6,675 bases of DNA from positions 1 through 6,675 of the forward strand of contig JACQHO010000042.1 of assembly GCA_016198945.1 (NCBI GenBank), written 5' to 3'. A program made the position numbers and the translations under genes. Shown one piece after another: positions 6,365-6,675 of this stretch. The notes beneath the pieces were generated by a model. The model saw only the letters and a program-made list of their open reading frames with translations, did no database searches and had not been told where the DNA came from. Position 1 is the stretch's first letter. Each line of letters opens with the position of its first letter. Origin of the DNA: Nitrospirota bacterium. GTDB lineage: Bacteria; Nitrospirota; Nitrospiria; JACQBZ01.

Positions 6365-6443
6365 GGGGCTCGCGTCGCCCCCTCCATCCGCCTAAGGCGG
6401 AATGGAGCCTCCCCCTCTCGCATGTCTGCTGCGAATCGCAGCA
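6365..6443. repeat. Cluster of three consecutive inverted repeats in the cytochrome leader
   Basis: Three perfect or near-perfect inverted repeats lie end to end between the prenyltransferase stop and the cytochrome start. One has arms TGCTGCGA and TCGCAGCA (6427-6434 and 6436-6443). The second has arms CTCCATCCGCC (6382-6392) and GGCGGAATGGAG (6396-6407), 11 pairs with one bulged A and a TAA loop. The third has GGGGC and GCCCC (6365-6369 and 6377-6381) with a 7-base loop. GCGAGC (minus strand) recurs around them. It may be a leader RNA structure, an attenuator, or a dispersed palindromic repeat of the REP/MITE kind. No T-run follows any hairpin on the minus strand, so a simple terminator is unlikely. 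Confidence 0.7.
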
Positions 6444-6481
6444 TGCAGGCTCGCCTTGCTCGCTGGAAAATACTCGCGGAC

Positions 6482-6675
6482 TCATCCCATGGACATCCAT
6501 GCATCCAACAGCAGACCGATGGTCATTAGAAGCCCTGCGGCCAGATGCGTTCCGATGGTCAGTCCCATCGCGGGGACGAGTCGCTGCGGTTGATCATAGG
6601 ATCGATATAGTATCCGGCCGGCCCAAACGGCGAGCGGAAGACTTGCCAAGGCCAGCAGTGTCCAGACCGGCAGGA
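6482..6675 (-). CDS. UbiA/MenA-like prenyltransferase, C-terminal fragment
   Basis: Only the last 63 residues are in the window; the reading frame enters from the right edge and stops with TGA at 6482-6484. Visible text: LPVWTLLALASLPLAVWAGR, then RSYDQPQRLVPAMGLTIGTH, then a last hydrophobic helix LAAGLLMTIGLLL. Two membrane helices separated by a short polar loop with a Y-D-Q-P-x-x-L-x-P-A pattern, and a following T-x-x-x-H, match the C-terminal end of UbiA-superfamily prenyltransferases, especially the 1,4-dihydroxy-2-naphthoate (MenA-type) branch that makes menaquinone. The catalytic Asp-rich loops lie outside the window, so the family call rests on the tail alone. It is 133 bases upstream of the quinone-linked cytochrome on the same strand, so co-transcription is possible, though the hairpin-rich leader separates them. 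Confidence 0.6.
   Translation of the reverse strand, partial: LPVWTLLALASLPLAVWAGRILYRSYDQPQRLVPAMGLTIGTHLAAGLLMTIGLLLDAWMSMG

Noticed and set aside
6382..6407. Intrinsic terminator after the prenyltransferase gene
   Set aside because: The hairpin is strong but is followed on the transcribed strand by G-rich sequence, not a T-run.
6349..6504. N-terminal extension of the cytochrome from an ATG at 6504
   Set aside because: It would translate the hairpin leader and overlap the prenyltransferase end, and would bury the signal peptide; the ATG at 6348 has its own ribosome binding site.

Overview
All six protein-coding genes read from the minus strand. The set of a multihaem quinol-type cytochrome, a haem-bearing porin-like protein, a prenyltransferase of the quinone-pathway type and a B12-dependent radical SAM enzyme suggests an anaerobic or microaerobic respiring bacterium of moderately high GC. 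The style recalls uncultured Nitrospirota, NC10 or deltaproteobacterial-type lineages, but nothing in the window fixes the taxon.

Layout, read in the direction of transcription (right to left). (1) 6675-6482: the C-terminal end of a UbiA/MenA-like membrane prenyltransferase. (2) 6481-6349: a short leader packed with three consecutive inverted repeats, placed directly in front of the ribosome binding site of the next gene. (3) 6348-4351: a 665-residue fusion of an 11-haem periplasmic cytochrome c with a six-helix cytochrome b domain. (4) 4342-2594: a B12-binding/radical SAM protein that resembles the Ta0216 family. (5) 2597-2136: a small four-helix membrane protein with an intramembrane Cys-Cys-Thr-His motif. 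(6) 2139-1714: a small secreted protein with DTH and GGHH motifs. Genes 3 to 6 are almost certainly one transcript: the first junction is 8 bases, with the ribosome binding site of the rSAM gene overlapping the cytochrome stop codon, and the next two junctions are 4-base ATGA overlaps.

A second transcription unit begins at about 1666-1637, where a sigma70-like promoter is overlapped by a perfect dyad. It feeds a 112-residue two-helix protein with a His/Cys-rich loop (1614-1276) and then, after 109 bases, a signal-peptide-bearing protein with one haem c site and a long porin-like region that runs off the left edge (1166-1).

A reasonable working picture is quinol oxidation or quinone reduction by the b-type domain, electron flow through a wire of 11 haems in the periplasm, and possible delivery to an envelope partner. 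The small proteins share Cys, His or Met-rich segments that could bind metal. The B12-rSAM enzyme embedded in this respiratory operon has no obvious substrate and is the most open question. The metal-handling idea and the link between the two transcription units are inference only. No RNA genes, CRISPR arrays, transposases or attachment sites were seen, and there is no gene-free stretch longer than about 130 bases.
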